Source: Allobosea sp. 47.2.35 (GTDB lineage: Bacteria > Pseudomonadota > Alphaproteobacteria > Rhizobiales > Beijerinckiaceae). Taken from it: a stretch of DNA of 64,000 nt. Shown here in pieces: positions 1 through 8,945 of this stretch. The notes under the pieces were generated by a model. It made no database searches. It saw only the letters and a list, made by a program, of their open reading frames with translations, and was not told where the DNA came from. Location of the stretch: positions 1 through 64,000 of the forward strand of contig NZ_JANLGI010000011.1 of assembly GCF_024655635.1 (NCBI RefSeq), read 5' to 3'. Position numbers and translations under genes: made by a program. Position 1 is the stretch's first letter; each line of letters starts with the position of its first letter.

Positions 1-681
1 GCGGTGGTGGTCGCATACGTAATTATCCTCCCCCAGGGTATCCTCGACGTGCCCGAGCTCGGATGCCTCAACCTCCAGGCCTCGGTGGTCCCGCGGTGGC
101 GCGCCGCCGCGCCGATCCAGCGCGCGATCATGGCAGGTGATGGCGAGAGCGGCGTCTGCGTGATGAAGATGGAAGCCGGCCTCGATACCGGCCCCGTCGC
201 CATGGTCGAGAAGCTGGCGATCGGCCCGGATATGACGGCGGGCGAGCTGCATGATCAGTTGAGCCCGCTCGGCGCCGACCTGATGGTACGCGCGCTCGCG
301 GCACTCGGGCGCGGTGGCCTGCAGTTCACGCCGCAGCCGGAGGAGGGCGTGACCTATGCCAGCAAGATCGCCAATGCCGAGGCGAAGCTGAACTGGGCGC
401 TGCCGGCGCAGCAGGTCCATGACCTCGTGCGCGGCCTCTCACCCTTCCCGGGCGCCTTTGCCGAGATCGATCTCGGCAAGGGGCCGGAGCGGCTCAAGAT
501 CCTGCGCACGGCCCGTGCCGGTGGCGCAGCCGAGCCCGGCACGCTGCTCGACGATGAGGGCACCGTCGCCTGCGCCGTCGGGGCGGTGAAGCTGCTGCAG
601 GTCCAGCGCGCCGGCAAGGCACCGATGAGCGGGGCCGAGTTCCTGCGCGGCGCCCGGCTCGGAGCCGGCGGCAAGCTCTGA
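1..681 (+). CDS. fmt: Methionyl-tRNA formyltransferase, 5' end cut by window edge
   Basis: Transfers a formyl group from 10-formyl-tetrahydrofolate to initiator Met-tRNA in the cytoplasm. The reading frame is open from base 1, so the N-terminal folate-binding half is partly missing. The formyltransferase core is recognisable ([13 protein letters not shown], then GLDTGPVAM), followed by the C-terminal OB-like domain ([23 protein letters not shown]). The first 120 bases are odd. The catalytic His of the family motif NxHxSLLPRWRG reads Gln ([12 protein letters not shown]), the preceding AYG reads AYV, and several codons (GTA, ATT, GCA, GGA) are rare elsewhere in the window. Sequence error at a contig end is the simplest reading. 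The stop overlaps the truA start by one base (TGATG), indicating one operon. Confidence 0.93.
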   Translation, partial: AVVVAYVIILPQGILDVPELGCLNLQASVVPRWRAAAPIQRAIMAGDGESGVCVMKMEAGLDTGPVAMVEKLAIGPDMTAGELHDQLSPLGADLMVRALAALGRGGLQFTPQPEEGVTYASKIANAEAKLNWALPAQQVHDLVRGLSPFPGAFAEIDLGKGPERLKILRTARAGGAAEPGTLLDDEGTVACAVGAVKLLQVQRAGKAPMSGAEFLRGARLGAGGKL

Positions 682-1433
682 TGCGGCGCTACAAGCTCGT
701 CATCGAATATGACGGCACGCCGTTCTCGGGCTGGCAGCGCCAGCTCAATGGCCCGTCCGTGCAGCAGAGCGTCGAGGAGGCGGTCGAGGCCTTCTGCGGC
801 CATCCCGTCCGCCTGCATTGTGCCGGGCGGACCGATGCCGGCGTTCATGCCACCCATCAGGTCGCCCATGTCGATATCGACAAGGAATGGCGCACCGATG
901 TCGTGCGCGATGCAACCAATGCGCGGCTGAAGCGGATTCCGGTCGCCGTGCTCAGCGCCGAATTGGTTCCTGATGATTTCGACGCCCGCATCTCGGCGCG
1001 GCGCCGCTATTACGTCTACCGCATCCTCGACCGCCGGGCGCAGCCCGCGCTGGATCGCGACCGGGTCTGGCATGTGCCGGTCAAGCTCGATCACGAGGCG
1101 ATGGACCGCGCGGCCAAGGCGCTGCTCGGCCAGCACGACTTCACCACCTTCCGCGCCGCCGAATGCCAGGCCAACAGCCCGATCCGCACGCTCGACCGCT
1201 GCGACGTTCGCCGCGAGGGCTCCGAGATCGTGGTCTATGTCCACGCCCGCTCCTTCCTGCATCATCAGGTCCGCTCGATCGTCGGCTGCCTGAAGATGGT
1301 CGGGATGGGGCGCTGGCCGGAGAACAAGGTCGGCAAGGTGCTGGCCGCGCGCGACCGATCGCAATGTGCGGCGCTTGCGCCGTCCTGCGGACTTTATCTC
1401 GCGGGCGTCGACTACGTCGAGCCGTCCGGCTGA
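681..1433 (+). CDS. truA: tRNA pseudouridine(38-40) synthase TruA
   Basis: Converts uridines 38-40 in the anticodon arm of many tRNAs to pseudouridine. The 250-residue product has the TruA hallmarks: YDGTPFSGWQRQ near residue 10, the catalytic aspartate in GRTDAGVHA (D52), and the C-terminal FLHHQVRSIVGCL block. Length is normal for the family. It is translationally coupled to fmt by a one-base overlap, the usual rhizobial order. The next gene is convergent, so truA ends the operon. Confidence 0.97.
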   Translation: MRRYKLVIEYDGTPFSGWQRQLNGPSVQQSVEEAVEAFCGHPVRLHCAGRTDAGVHATHQVAHVDIDKEWRTDVVRDATNARLKRIPVAVLSAELVPDDFDARISARRRYYVYRILDRRAQPALDRDRVWHVPVKLDHEAMDRAAKALLGQHDFTTFRAAECQANSPIRTLDRCDVRREGSEIVVYVHARSFLHHQVRSIVGCLKMVGMGRWPENKVGKVLAARDRSQCAALAPSCGLYLAGVDYVEPSG

Positions 1434-1445
1434 CGCTCCGGCCTC

Positions 1446-2045
1446 TCAGAACAGCCCGAACAGGCGCGTAACGCCGTAGTCGAGCATGACGCTGGCGACG
1501 ACCAGCATCATGGCGAGGCCGCGACTCTCTGGTCCGAACACGGCCCGTGCCACGCAATAGCGCAGCCGCAGCACGATCATGGCGAAGAACAGCGACTGCA
1601 CGATCGCCAGCGCCGGCGGCGCCCAGCCGATCGCGAAGATCGTCGCGGGAATGGCCATCAGGCTGACCGAGACGATGCCGGCCCAGTTCCAGGCGATGAC
1701 GAAGCTGGTGAAGCGCGGGCTATGGGCGAACTCCGGGCGCAACGCGATGAGCAGGGCCGGTACCGCCAGGATGGCCAGCGCGAGCGCGGCGATGACCGAC
1801 AACACCAGCGCAGGCGCGGTGAAGAGGCCGGCGCTGTTCGGCAGCCCGGCGGTCAGCCGCACGGCGGCGAGAATGGCGATCGTCGCGGGCAGCATCAGCG
1901 CGAAGCCGAGGAAGGAGCGCCAGAACCCGTCCCGCGTCAGGTCGAGTTCCGGCAGGGCTTCGGCCCCGCGGGTCATCAGGTGCCAGGAGCCGCGCAGCGA
2001 ACGCGCGACGTCATCGGCTGCCAGCCTCATCACGGTCTCCATCAT
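1446..2045 (-). CDS. Multi-pass inner-membrane protein of unknown function
   Basis: 199 residues starting MMETVMRLAADD. A soluble N-terminal stretch of about 45 residues is followed by four to five hydrophobic segments (LGFALMLPATIAILAA, APALVLSVIAALALAIL, IVSVSLMAIPATIFAI, IVQSLFFAMIVLRL and a final one near the C terminus). I cannot assign a family or reaction. It lies 53 bases downstream of dapE on the same strand and may be co-transcribed with dapE and the DUF805 gene, unless the inverted repeat between them terminates transcription. The start is chosen at the first Met after that repeat; a much longer frame reading back through dapE is an artefact. Confidence 0.75.
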   Translation of the reverse strand: MMETVMRLAADDVARSLRGSWHLMTRGAEALPELDLTRDGFWRSFLGFALMLPATIAILAAVRLTAGLPNSAGLFTAPALVLSVIAALALAILAVPALLIALRPEFAHSPRFTSFVIAWNWAGIVSVSLMAIPATIFAIGWAPPALAIVQSLFFAMIVLRLRYCVARAVFGPESRGLAMMLVVASVMLDYGVTRLFGLF

Positions 2046-2052
2046 CTGCGGT

Positions 2053-2070
2053 GTTAGACTTTCGTCTAAC
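2053..2070. repeat. Perfect 7-bp inverted repeat between dapE and the membrane-protein gene
   Basis: GTTAGAC and GTCTAAC flank the four bases TTTC. The repeat lies about 8 bases upstream of the start codon at 2045 and 29 bases beyond the dapE stop. It could be a weak terminator or attenuator hairpin, or a TetR-size operator. It has no U-tract in the dapE direction, so an operator or a ribosome-site hairpin is as likely as a terminator. Function is inference. Confidence 0.45.
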
Positions 2071-2098
2071 AGAGATAATGGGCCCTGTTTCCGGCGCG

Positions 2099-3310
2099 TC
2101 AAGCCCGGTGTTGCGCTGCAAAATAGCTGGCGAGTAAACGCTGCGTGATCCGCTGGAGCGACACGAGGTCGGCGACGGCGACGCATTCGTCGATCTGGTG
2201 CATCGTCTTGCCGACGACGCCGTATTCGACGACGGGGCAATAGTTCTTGATGAAACGCGCGTCGGAGGTGCCGCCGGTGGTCGACAGTGCCGGGCGCTTG
2301 CCGGTCTCGGCCTCGACGGCATCCGCGACGAGCGCCACGAAGGGGCCGGGCTCGGTCAGGAAGGCGACGGCATTGGTCGGCTGGACCTCGAGCGTGTAGC
2401 GCACCTTGTTCCCGGCTGCCTCGCGCAGGCGCCGTTCCAGCTCGGCGGCGAGCGTCTCCGGCGTCCAGGTGTCGTTGAAGCGGATGTTGAAGGCCGCCTT
2501 CGCCTGCGCCGGAATGACGTTGGTCGCGGGATTGCCGACATCGAGCGTCGTTACTTCGAGATTGCTCGGGTCGAAATGCTGCGTGCCGCCATCGAGCGGC
2601 GTGGCGTCGAGGGCGGCGAGCAGGCGCACCATGCCGCGGATCGGATTGTCGGCCAGGTGCGGATAGCCGACATGGCCTTGCGTACCCTGCACGGTCAGCT
2701 TGCCGGTCAGCGACCCCCGCCGGCCGATCTTGATCATGTCGCTCATCGCAGCCGGGTTGGTCGGCTCGCCGAGGATGCAATGGTCGAAGCGCTCGCCGCG
2801 CTCATGGGCCCAGGCGAGAAGTTTGACCGTGCCGTTGACCGAGGGGCCTTCCTCGTCGCCGGTGACCAGGAAGGCGATCGAGCCGGGTGCATCCGGGTTG
2901 TCGCGCCGGTAGCGGATCGCTGCGGCGACCATGGCGGCGAGCCCGCCCTTCATGTCGCAGGCGCCACGCCCGTAGAGCGTGCCGTTCTCGATCGCCCCGC
3001 CGAAGGGCTCGCGCGTCCAGGCGGCAGCATCGCCGACGGGCACGACATCGGTATGGCCGGCGATCACGAAGACGGGAGCCGTGCTGCCGATACGGGCATA
3101 GAGATTTTCGACATCGGGCGTGCCCGGCTCGCTGAAGACCGGGCGATGCACGTCATAGCCTTCCGCTGACAACACGGCGGCAAGCAGCGCGAGAGCCCCA
3201 CCTTCCTCGGGCGTGACCGAGGGACAGCGGACGAGAGCCTGCGTCAGGGCGCCCGGGTCCGTCGAGTCGAAAGTCAGGGCAGGGGCGGAGGAGGTCGGTG
3301 CGGCGCTCAT
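2099..3310 (-). CDS. dapE: Succinyl-diaminopimelate desuccinylase
   Basis: Hydrolyses N-succinyl-LL-2,6-diaminopimelate to LL-DAP and succinate in lysine and peptidoglycan biosynthesis. The M20 metal-binding pattern is visible: GHTDVVPVG (H86, D88), [10 protein letters not shown] (D119) and [11 protein letters not shown] (Glu about 153). The 403 residues exceed the usual ~380 because of an N-terminal stretch of about 18 residues. The ATG overlaps the stop of the upstream DUF805 gene by four bases (ATGA), which supports this start through coupling. A second M20 enzyme lies at 31465, but this one is much closer to DapE proper. Confidence 0.93.
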   Translation of the reverse strand: MSAAPTSSAPALTFDSTDPGALTQALVRCPSVTPEEGGALALLAAVLSAEGYDVHRPVFSEPGTPDVENLYARIGSTAPVFVIAGHTDVVPVGDAAAWTREPFGGAIENGTLYGRGACDMKGGLAAMVAAAIRYRRDNPDAPGSIAFLVTGDEEGPSVNGTVKLLAWAHERGERFDHCILGEPTNPAAMSDMIKIGRRGSLTGKLTVQGTQGHVGYPHLADNPIRGMVRLLAALDATPLDGGTQHFDPSNLEVTTLDVGNPATNVIPAQAKAAFNIRFNDTWTPETLAAELERRLREAAGNKVRYTLEVQPTNAVAFLTEPGPFVALVADAVEAETGKRPALSTTGGTSDARFIKNYCPVVEYGVVGKTMHQIDECVAVADLVSLQRITQRLLASYFAAQHRA

Positions 3311-3735
3311 TCAGCCGCTTTAGCACCAGCCGGCGTTGTCGCAACCCCATCCCGCTCTGCCGCCGAAGGCAGCAGGCCGAGATCGACGAAGGCGACGACC
3401 CAGGCCATGGTCGAGATCGCCTCGAGCGATGGGCGCCAGCCGATCGACAGGAACGGTCTGAGTTGCTCGGGCAGCACGATGGCGCAGATCAGCAGGATGC
3501 CGAAAAGCGGCGTGCTGCCACGGTCGGTCGCGCGCTTGGCCGCCAGGGCCGCCCAGGGAAACAGGGCGAAGGCATTGGCGAAGGCGACGATCACGCGGGC
3601 GTCGTCATGATCGGCGAGCAGCGGTGCGACACGCTGGATCGCAAACAGCGTCAGCGCGACCGTAAGGCTGCCGAGCCAGAAGGCCCGCAACCCGATGCGG
3701 CCGTCAAAATCGCTGAAAAGGCGGGTCAGGGGCAT
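3307..3735 (-). CDS. DUF805 family inner-membrane protein
   Basis: About 142 residues. The N terminus [22 protein letters not shown] matches the DUF805 opening (phi-G-R-I-G-R-x-x-F-W), and [15 protein letters not shown] matches the internal AKRLHDRG motif. Four hydrophobic segments are apparent. Function is unknown in the family. I prefer the start at 3735 over an ATG 30 bases upstream because GGAG lies 8 bases before it. It is coupled to dapE by a 4-base overlap, so the two are probably one transcript. Confidence 0.8.
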   Translation of the reverse strand: MPLTRLFSDFDGRIGLRAFWLGSLTVALTLFAIQRVAPLLADHDDARVIVAFANAFALFPWAALAAKRATDRGSTPLFGILLICAIVLPEQLRPFLSIGWRPSLEAISTMAWVVAFVDLGLLPSAAERDGVATTPAGAKAAE

Positions 3736-3970
3736 CAGGCGAACTCCGATGGACGGTTGTCGCATGGTCAGCTGTCGGGTTGAAGCCTATGGTGAATAAA
3801 GGGTTAATGAGGCGCATAAGAGTTTATTCCGGCTCAAAAAGGGCTTGAACGGCACGGGGCTGGCCGTTAGCTGCGAAGCGTGCGTCGCTGTCGGCACGCG
3901 GCCTGTCTTTTCCCGTTTCGTGAAGTGCAGTCGAAGGGCGCGTTCGCGCAGCCCCAGTGAGGTTTCGAGC

Positions 3971-4585
3971 ATGACCATCCGCTTTCATCGCGGCGACCTG
4001 CCGGACGGCTATGACGCCGGGTCGAGCGTCGCGATCGACACCGAGACTCTCGGCCTCAATCCGCATCGCGACCGGCTCTGCGTCGTCCAGCTGTCGCGCG
4101 GCGACGGCACCGCGGATGTCGTGCAGATCCCGAAGGGCGGCGAGCGGCCGAAGAATCTGATCCGCCTGCTCGAGGACCCGGCGGTGCTGAAGCTCTTCCA
4201 CTTCGCCCGCTTCGATGTCGCCGTGCTCAAGCATGCCTTCGGCGTGGTCACCGCACCGGTCTACTGCACCAAGATCGCCTCGAAGCTGACCCGCACCTAT
4301 ACCGACCGGCACGGACTCAAGGACCTCGTGCGCGAGCTGCTCGGCGTCGAATTGTCGAAGCAGCAGCAATCCTCCGATTGGGGGGCGGACGCGCTGAGCG
4401 AGGCGCAGCTCGCCTATGCCGCTTCCGACGTGCTGCATCTCCATGCGCTGCACGAAAAGCTGGAGACGATGCTGGCGCGCGAGGGCCGCCGGCACCTCGC
4501 CCGGGCCTGTTTCCAGTTCCTGCCCTACCGGGCCGAGCTCGATCTCGCGGGCTGGGACGAGACCGATATCTTCGCCCACACTTGA
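3971..4585 (+). CDS. rnd: Ribonuclease D-type 3'-5' exonuclease
   Basis: Trims the 3' ends of tRNA precursors and other RNAs. The 204-residue product is a bare DEDD exonuclease domain: AIDTETLGL near residues 21-29 (D23, E25), HFARFDVAVLKH for the second acidic motif, and YAASDVLHLHAL for the DEDDy-type third motif with Tyr four residues before Asp. The HRDC domains of E. coli RNase D (~375 aa) are absent, which is usual for the short rhizobial form. The start at 3971 follows GTGAGG at good spacing; an upstream open extension to 3845 is not conserved-looking. It precedes lptC on the same strand. Confidence 0.9.
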   Translation: MTIRFHRGDLPDGYDAGSSVAIDTETLGLNPHRDRLCVVQLSRGDGTADVVQIPKGGERPKNLIRLLEDPAVLKLFHFARFDVAVLKHAFGVVTAPVYCTKIASKLTRTYTDRHGLKDLVRELLGVELSKQQQSSDWGADALSEAQLAYAASDVLHLHALHEKLETMLAREGRRHLARACFQFLPYRAELDLAGWDETDIFAHT

Positions 4586-4729
4586 CAATTTCTAAGGCTT
4601 CTTGCGTCAGTCTCCGCGCGGGCAAGGCGCGCTGTGGTGCGCCTGCCCCTCTGGACGAGTCGCGCGAGGGCGCGATGCGGCCCGTCCCGTGACACGAAAA
4701 TGCCGTGAGCGGCTGCCATTGCGCGGGGC

Positions 4730-5518
4730 ATGACTTTGGCAATGACCTTCAACGACCCGGCGGCGGGGCTGTCCGCGCAGGTGCTGCGCCGGCGCGCGGC
4801 TTTTGGCGCGGCGCGTCGCCATACGCGGCTGGTGCATATCCTGCGCCGCCTGATTCCCGTCGCAGCCGTGGTGCTGGTGCTGGGGCTGGTCGTGGTGCCC
4901 TTTCTCTCGCCGCTCGGCGGCAAGCTCGCCAACGTCTCGGTCAGCTCCGTCGGCATCACCGGCGGCAAGGTCAAGATGGAGACGCCGAAGCTATCCGGCT
5001 ATCGCAAGGACAATCGGCCCTATCAGGTCACGGCCGTGAATGCCTTTCAGGAGATCAGGAACCCGACTCAGGTCGAGCTGCAGACCCTCACGGCGCGCAT
5101 CCAGATGGAGCGCGAAGGCTGGGTGACGGTGCATGCGAAGACGGGCCTCTTCGACACGCAGAAGGAGAAGCTGCGCCTTGTCGACGACGTCAAGATACGC
5201 ACCGAGAACGGTAACGACATGCAGATGAGAACCGCCGATGTCGACTTCAAATCCGGCACCGTGGTCTCGAAGGAACCCGTCAAGGTCAGCCTCGGCGAAA
5301 CCACTGTCGACGCCGACACACTTGACGTGAAGAACAATGGCGAGTTGATCGCTTTCGAGGGGCGGGTGCGGGTCTTCATCCGGAACGCGCCAGCAGGTAC
5401 GCTCGCAGGCCCCGAACGCGAGGGCAGCACGCCGATGCCGGAACTGCTGAACGCAAATCGGGTTCCCCCCGCAGATGCAGCGCCGGCGGGCGAAGCCGGC
5501 AACGGGAAGAGACAGTGA
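4730..5518 (+). CDS. lptC: LPS export ABC transporter periplasmic protein LptC
   Basis: Bitopic inner-membrane protein that takes LPS from LptB2FG and passes it to LptA. The 262 residues show a cytoplasmic N terminus (LRRRAAFGAARRHTRLVHIL), one transmembrane helix (LIPVAAVVLVLGLVVVPFL, about 43-62) and a periplasmic OstA-like beta domain with repeated D/G-rich strands. The start is uncertain between 4730 and an ATG at 4742. It is followed one base later by lptA and then lptB and rpoN, the canonical order. Confidence 0.9.
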   Translation: MTLAMTFNDPAAGLSAQVLRRRAAFGAARRHTRLVHILRRLIPVAAVVLVLGLVVVPFLSPLGGKLANVSVSSVGITGGKVKMETPKLSGYRKDNRPYQVTAVNAFQEIRNPTQVELQTLTARIQMEREGWVTVHAKTGLFDTQKEKLRLVDDVKIRTENGNDMQMRTADVDFKSGTVVSKEPVKVSLGETTVDADTLDVKNNGELIAFEGRVRVFIRNAPAGTLAGPEREGSTPMPELLNANRVPPADAAPAGEAGNGKRQ

Positions 5519-5519
5519 C

Positions 5520-6233
5520 ATGAGCAAGGTTGGCCAGATGCTCCGTTTCGCGCATGCCCGTGACGCCGCGCTGCTGCTTGCGGCGGGCTTCGCGCTGATC
5601 GGTGCGCCGCAGGAGGTCTTTGCGCAGGCGTCCGCGGCCAAGCCGCGCGGCGCCTCGTCGGCGCTGGGTGGGCTCGGCGGCGACAGCAAGGAGCCGATCA
5701 AGATCGATGCCGACAAGCTCGACGTGGTCGACAAGGAAAACAAGGCGGTCTTCTCGGGCAATGTCGTGGCCGTACAGGGCGAGACGACGGTGCGCTGCAC
5801 CGTGATGACCGTACTCTACGAAGGCCGCGGCGGCCCGGGCGGGACTGCTGGTCGCCCGGCGACGCCAGCACCGGCCGCGGCATCCACGACGCCGGCTCCG
5901 GCGGCGGGCGCCGGCGGGCAGGGCAATGACAGCTCGATCAAGCGCATCCTGTGCAAGGGGCCGGTGACCGTCGTCTCCAAGACGCAGGCGGCGACCTCGG
6001 ACAATGCCGAGTTCGACCGGGCCAGGAACCTCGTCATCATGACCGGCAACGTCGCATTGAATGACGGGCCCAACGTCACCCGCGGCCAGAAGCTGACCTA
6101 TGACACCGTGACCGGCGTCGCCAATGTCGAAGGTGGGCGCGTGCAGGGTCTGTTCGTGCCGAATGCGGCCGACGCCAACAAGACCGACGCAGCCAAGCCC
6201 GGCGCCAAGCCGGCCCCGAAGCCCACCAACTGA
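5520..6233 (+). CDS. lptA: Lipopolysaccharide transport periplasmic protein LptA
   Basis: Periplasmic bridge protein of the Lpt system. Of 237 residues, 1-36 form a signal peptide ending near VFAQA. The OstA beta-jellyroll follows (PIKIDADKLDVVDKENKAVFSGNV, later NLVIMTGNVALNDG and RGQKLTYD). An Ala/Gly/Pro-rich low-complexity stretch at about 101-136 interrupts the fold between strands, and a Lys/Pro/Ala tail ends the protein. The ATG at 5520 lies one base past the lptC stop, so the two are coupled. An upstream in-frame Met inside lptC lacks a signal peptide and is rejected. Confidence 0.9.
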   Translation: MSKVGQMLRFAHARDAALLLAAGFALIGAPQEVFAQASAAKPRGASSALGGLGGDSKEPIKIDADKLDVVDKENKAVFSGNVVAVQGETTVRCTVMTVLYEGRGGPGGTAGRPATPAPAAASTTPAPAAGAGGQGNDSSIKRILCKGPVTVVSKTQAATSDNAEFDRARNLVIMTGNVALNDGPNVTRGQKLTYDTVTGVANVEGGRVQGLFVPNAADANKTDAAKPGAKPAPKPTN

Positions 6234-6243
6234 TCGTGCTGCC

Positions 6244-7125
6244 GTGACCGTTTCCGAAGCGCCTCGTCCCTCGGCCGCGCCGGTGCAGCCGGCTCCGCGC
6301 CCGCAGCAGCTGGGCGCATTCGGCCGCCTGCGCGGGCTGTTCGGCCATCGCGATCAGGAGAGAGCCAGGCCGGCGCCTGCCGGCGTTGCCGCGATCGGCG
6401 GCGCCGGGGTCCTTGCTGTCGCCGGCCTGCGCAAGAGCTATGGCGGCCGCGCCGTCGTCTCGGATGCCAGCCTTCATCTGCGCCAGGGCGAGGCGGTTGG
6501 CCTGCTCGGCCCCAACGGTGCCGGCAAGACCACGATCTTCTACATGATCACGGGCCTCGTCGCGGCCGATGCCGGCGTCATCTCGCTGGAAGGCAACGAC
6601 ATCACCGCCCTGCCGATGTACCAGCGCGCGCGCCTCGGCATCGGTTACCTCCCGCAGGAGGCCTCGATCTTCCGCGGCCTGTCGGTCGAAGACAATATCC
6701 GCTCGGTGCTGGAAGTGGTCGAGCCTGACCGCAAGGCCCGCGAGCGCCAGCTCGACCAGTTGCTCGAAGAGTTCACCATTGCCCGCCTGCGCAAGGCGCC
6801 TTCGATCGCGCTCTCGGGCGGCGAGCGCCGCCGCTGCGAGATCGCGCGCGCGCTCGCCGGCAAGCCCTCCTTCATCCTGCTCGACGAGCCCTTCGCCGGC
6901 ATCGACCCCATCGCCGTCGGCGACATCCAGGCGCTGGTGCGGCAACTCACCGACCGCGGCATCGGGGTGCTGATCACCGACCACAATGTCCGTGAGACGC
7001 TCGGCCTCGTCGATCGCGCCTATATCATCCATTCCGGGCGGGTGCTGACCGAAGGCTCTCCGGCCGAGATCATCGCCAACCCGGACGTCCGGCGCGTTTA
7101 TCTTGGCGAGGATTTCCGCCTCTGA
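6244..7125 (+). CDS. lptB: LPS export ABC transporter ATP-binding protein LptB
   Basis: ATPase that drives LPS extraction with LptFG. The ABC domain has Walker A GPNGAGKTT, Q-loop YLPQEAS, signature LSGGERRRCEIARAL, Walker B FILLDEPFAGIDP and switch His ITDHN. The chosen GTG at 6244 gives 293 residues. LptB itself is about 240, so about 55 Pro/Ala-rich residues precede the domain, a tail seen in other rhizobial homologues. A start nearer the ABC domain is possible because no strong ribosome site precedes the GTG. It is 10 bases downstream of lptA. Confidence 0.93.
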   Translation: MTVSEAPRPSAAPVQPAPRPQQLGAFGRLRGLFGHRDQERARPAPAGVAAIGGAGVLAVAGLRKSYGGRAVVSDASLHLRQGEAVGLLGPNGAGKTTIFYMITGLVAADAGVISLEGNDITALPMYQRARLGIGYLPQEASIFRGLSVEDNIRSVLEVVEPDRKARERQLDQLLEEFTIARLRKAPSIALSGGERRRCEIARALAGKPSFILLDEPFAGIDPIAVGDIQALVRQLTDRGIGVLITDHNVRETLGLVDRAYIIHSGRVLTEGSPAEIIANPDVRRVYLGEDFRL

Positions 7126-7199
7126 GGCGCTGCGGCTGGCTTGCGCAGGCAGTTTTGTTGCGGCGCATCAATTTTCCGGCCGCAGACATGGCTGGGCCT

Positions 7200-7228
7200 T
7201 TGACGCGGCGGTGAGCCGGCGCTAGTGT
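7200..7228 (+). promoter_or_regulatory. Candidate sigma-70 promoter of rpoN
   Basis: TTGACG (7200-7205) and TAGTGT (7223-7228) are separated by exactly 17 bases, about 57 bases upstream of the rpoN start and downstream of lptB. The match is fair, not perfect. It suggests that rpoN has its own start in addition to any read-through from the lpt genes. Confidence 0.35.
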
Positions 7229-7285
7229 CCCTTCCGGAAGCAAGAAGCGTGCCGATGGCGCGCGAGCTGGAAGGGCCTTTCGCGT

Positions 7286-8815
7286 ATGGCGATGATGCCG
7301 CGCATGGAGCTGCGCCAGGGACAGTCCCTGGTGATGACGCCGCAGCTGCTGCAGGCGATCAAGCTCCTGCAGCTCTCGCATCTTGAGCTTCAGAATTTCG
7401 TCGAGGGAGAGCTGGAGCGCAATCCCTTGCTGGAGCGCGACGAGGGGCCGGAGCAGCCGGCGCGCGCCGATGACGCCGACAGCCCTCACGCGGCCGATGC
7501 CGAGAGTTTCGCCAGGGCCGAGAGCCTCCATACGCAGGAGGGCATGGAGGGCAGGCTCGGCACCGGCCTCGACAACGTCTTCCAGAACGAGCAGCCGACA
7601 GTCGCCCGCAGTGAGGCGAACGGCGCCGACAGCCTGCCGATCGTCGGCGGCGCCTATGGCGCGACGGGCGGCTCCTTCGACGGCGACCCCGAAGGCTTCG
7701 AGAGCAGCCTGACGGCGGATGCCTCGCTGCACGATCATCTCGCGGCGCAGCTCGACCTTGCCGTCGTGACGCCGGCCGACCGCATCATCGGTCGCCACAT
7801 CATCGATGCGGTCGACGACAGCGGCTATCTCGGCGAGCCCCTCGCCGATATTGCCGAGCGCCTCGGCGTGGCCATGGACAGGGTCGAGGCGGTCCTGCGC
7901 GTCGTCCAGAGCTTCGATCCTTCCGGCATCGCCGCCCGCGACGTTGCCGAGTGCCTCGCCATCCAGCTGCGCGATCGCAACCGCTTCGACCCGGCCATGC
8001 AGGTGCTGGTGGCGAATCTGCACCTCGTCGCCAAGCGCGATTTCGCCGCGCTGAAGCGCCTCTGCGGCGTCGATGACGAGGATATCGCCGACATGGTCGG
8101 GGAAATCCGCCGTCTCGATCCCAAGCCCGGCCGCGCCTTCGGCGGCTCGGCCGCCGAGACCGTGGTACCGGATGTCTTCATCCGCGCTGCGCCTGACGGC
8201 TCCTGGCTGATCGACCTCAACCCAGACACCCTGCCGCGCCTGCTCGTCAACCAGACCTATCATGCGCGCGTGTCCAGGGCGGCCCGCAACGACGCGGACA
8301 AGGCTTTCATTGCCGAATGCCTGCAGACGGCGAACTGGCTGACCCGTTCGCTGGAGCAGCGCGCCCGGACGATCCTGAAGGTCGCCAGCGAGATCGTGCG
8401 CCAGCAGGACGGCTTCTTCGCCCATGGCGTCGAGCATCTGCGCCCGCTCAACCTGAAGACCGTGGCCGACGCCATCGGCATGCACGAATCGACCGTCTCG
8501 CGCGTCACCTCGAACAAATATCTGACCTGCTCGCGCGGGGTCTTCGAAATGAAATATTTCTTTTCGGCCGCGATCGCCGCGACCGGCTATGGCGAGGCGC
8601 ATTCGGCGGAGGCTGTGCGCTTCCGGATCAAGCAGATGATCGATGACGAGAGCCCCTCGGCGGTGCTCTCCGACGATGCCATTGTGACCCGGTTGAAGGA
8701 CGGCGGCATCGATATCGCCCGGCGAACCGTGGCAAAATACCGCGAATCCCTGAGAATCCCGTCCTCGATGGAGCGGCGGCGCGAGAAAGTCGCGATGGCG
8801 GCGGCGGAACGTTAA
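7286..8815 (+). CDS. rpoN: RNA polymerase sigma-54 factor RpoN
   Basis: Alternative sigma factor for -24/-12 promoters, which need an enhancer-binding ATPase; it typically serves nitrogen and carbon metabolism. The 509 residues show Region I (RQGQSLVMTPQLLQAIKLLQ), an acidic Region II (about 50-135), the core-binding domain, the HTH (LKTVADAIGMHESTVSRVT) and the RpoN box ARRTVAKYRE near the C terminus. Length is typical. Several Met codons crowd the start (MAMMPRM), so the exact initiator could be 9-18 bases further in. Its neighbours lptB and hpf/ptsN are the conserved context. Confidence 0.97.
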   Translation: MAMMPRMELRQGQSLVMTPQLLQAIKLLQLSHLELQNFVEGELERNPLLERDEGPEQPARADDADSPHAADAESFARAESLHTQEGMEGRLGTGLDNVFQNEQPTVARSEANGADSLPIVGGAYGATGGSFDGDPEGFESSLTADASLHDHLAAQLDLAVVTPADRIIGRHIIDAVDDSGYLGEPLADIAERLGVAMDRVEAVLRVVQSFDPSGIAARDVAECLAIQLRDRNRFDPAMQVLVANLHLVAKRDFAALKRLCGVDDEDIADMVGEIRRLDPKPGRAFGGSAAETVVPDVFIRAAPDGSWLIDLNPDTLPRLLVNQTYHARVSRAARNDADKAFIAECLQTANWLTRSLEQRARTILKVASEIVRQQDGFFAHGVEHLRPLNLKTVADAIGMHESTVSRVTSNKYLTCSRGVFEMKYFFSAAIAATGYGEAHSAEAVRFRIKQMIDDESPSAVLSDDAIVTRLKDGGIDIARRTVAKYRESLRIPSSMERRREKVAMAAAER

Positions 8816-8867
8816 GCGAAATTGTTCCAAAGGTGCCGCGCATGCGCGCCATGACTGCGCCGGCTCA

Positions 8868-8896
8868 TTGACAACCCCGACTCCCGGTTCTTAGCT
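8868..8896 (+). promoter_or_regulatory. Candidate promoter of the hibernation factor gene
   Basis: A perfect -35 hexamer TTGACA (8868-8873) stands 17 bases before TTAGCT (8891-8896), about 50 bases upstream of the start at 8946. The -10 element is weak. This is a sequence match only. Confidence 0.45.
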
Positions 8897-8945
8897 CCTA
8901 GGGATGGCCGAACAGGGCCATGGCTAAACCAAGGGGAAGCACTCC

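Noticed and set aside
1446..2780. A long minus-strand frame joining dapE DNA to the membrane protein
   Set aside because: The first two thirds are an out-of-frame reading of dapE; the real gene begins at 2045 after the inverted repeat.
4582..4610. TTGACA at the end of the RNase D gene as an lptC promoter
   Set aside because: The -35 is perfect but no acceptable -10 stands 16-18 bases downstream.
7070..8830. A 586-codon minus-strand frame over rpoN, and a similar 675-codon frame at 10122-12149 over fumarase
   Set aside because: Both are antisense shadows of well-conserved genes, with no recognisable motif or ribosome site.
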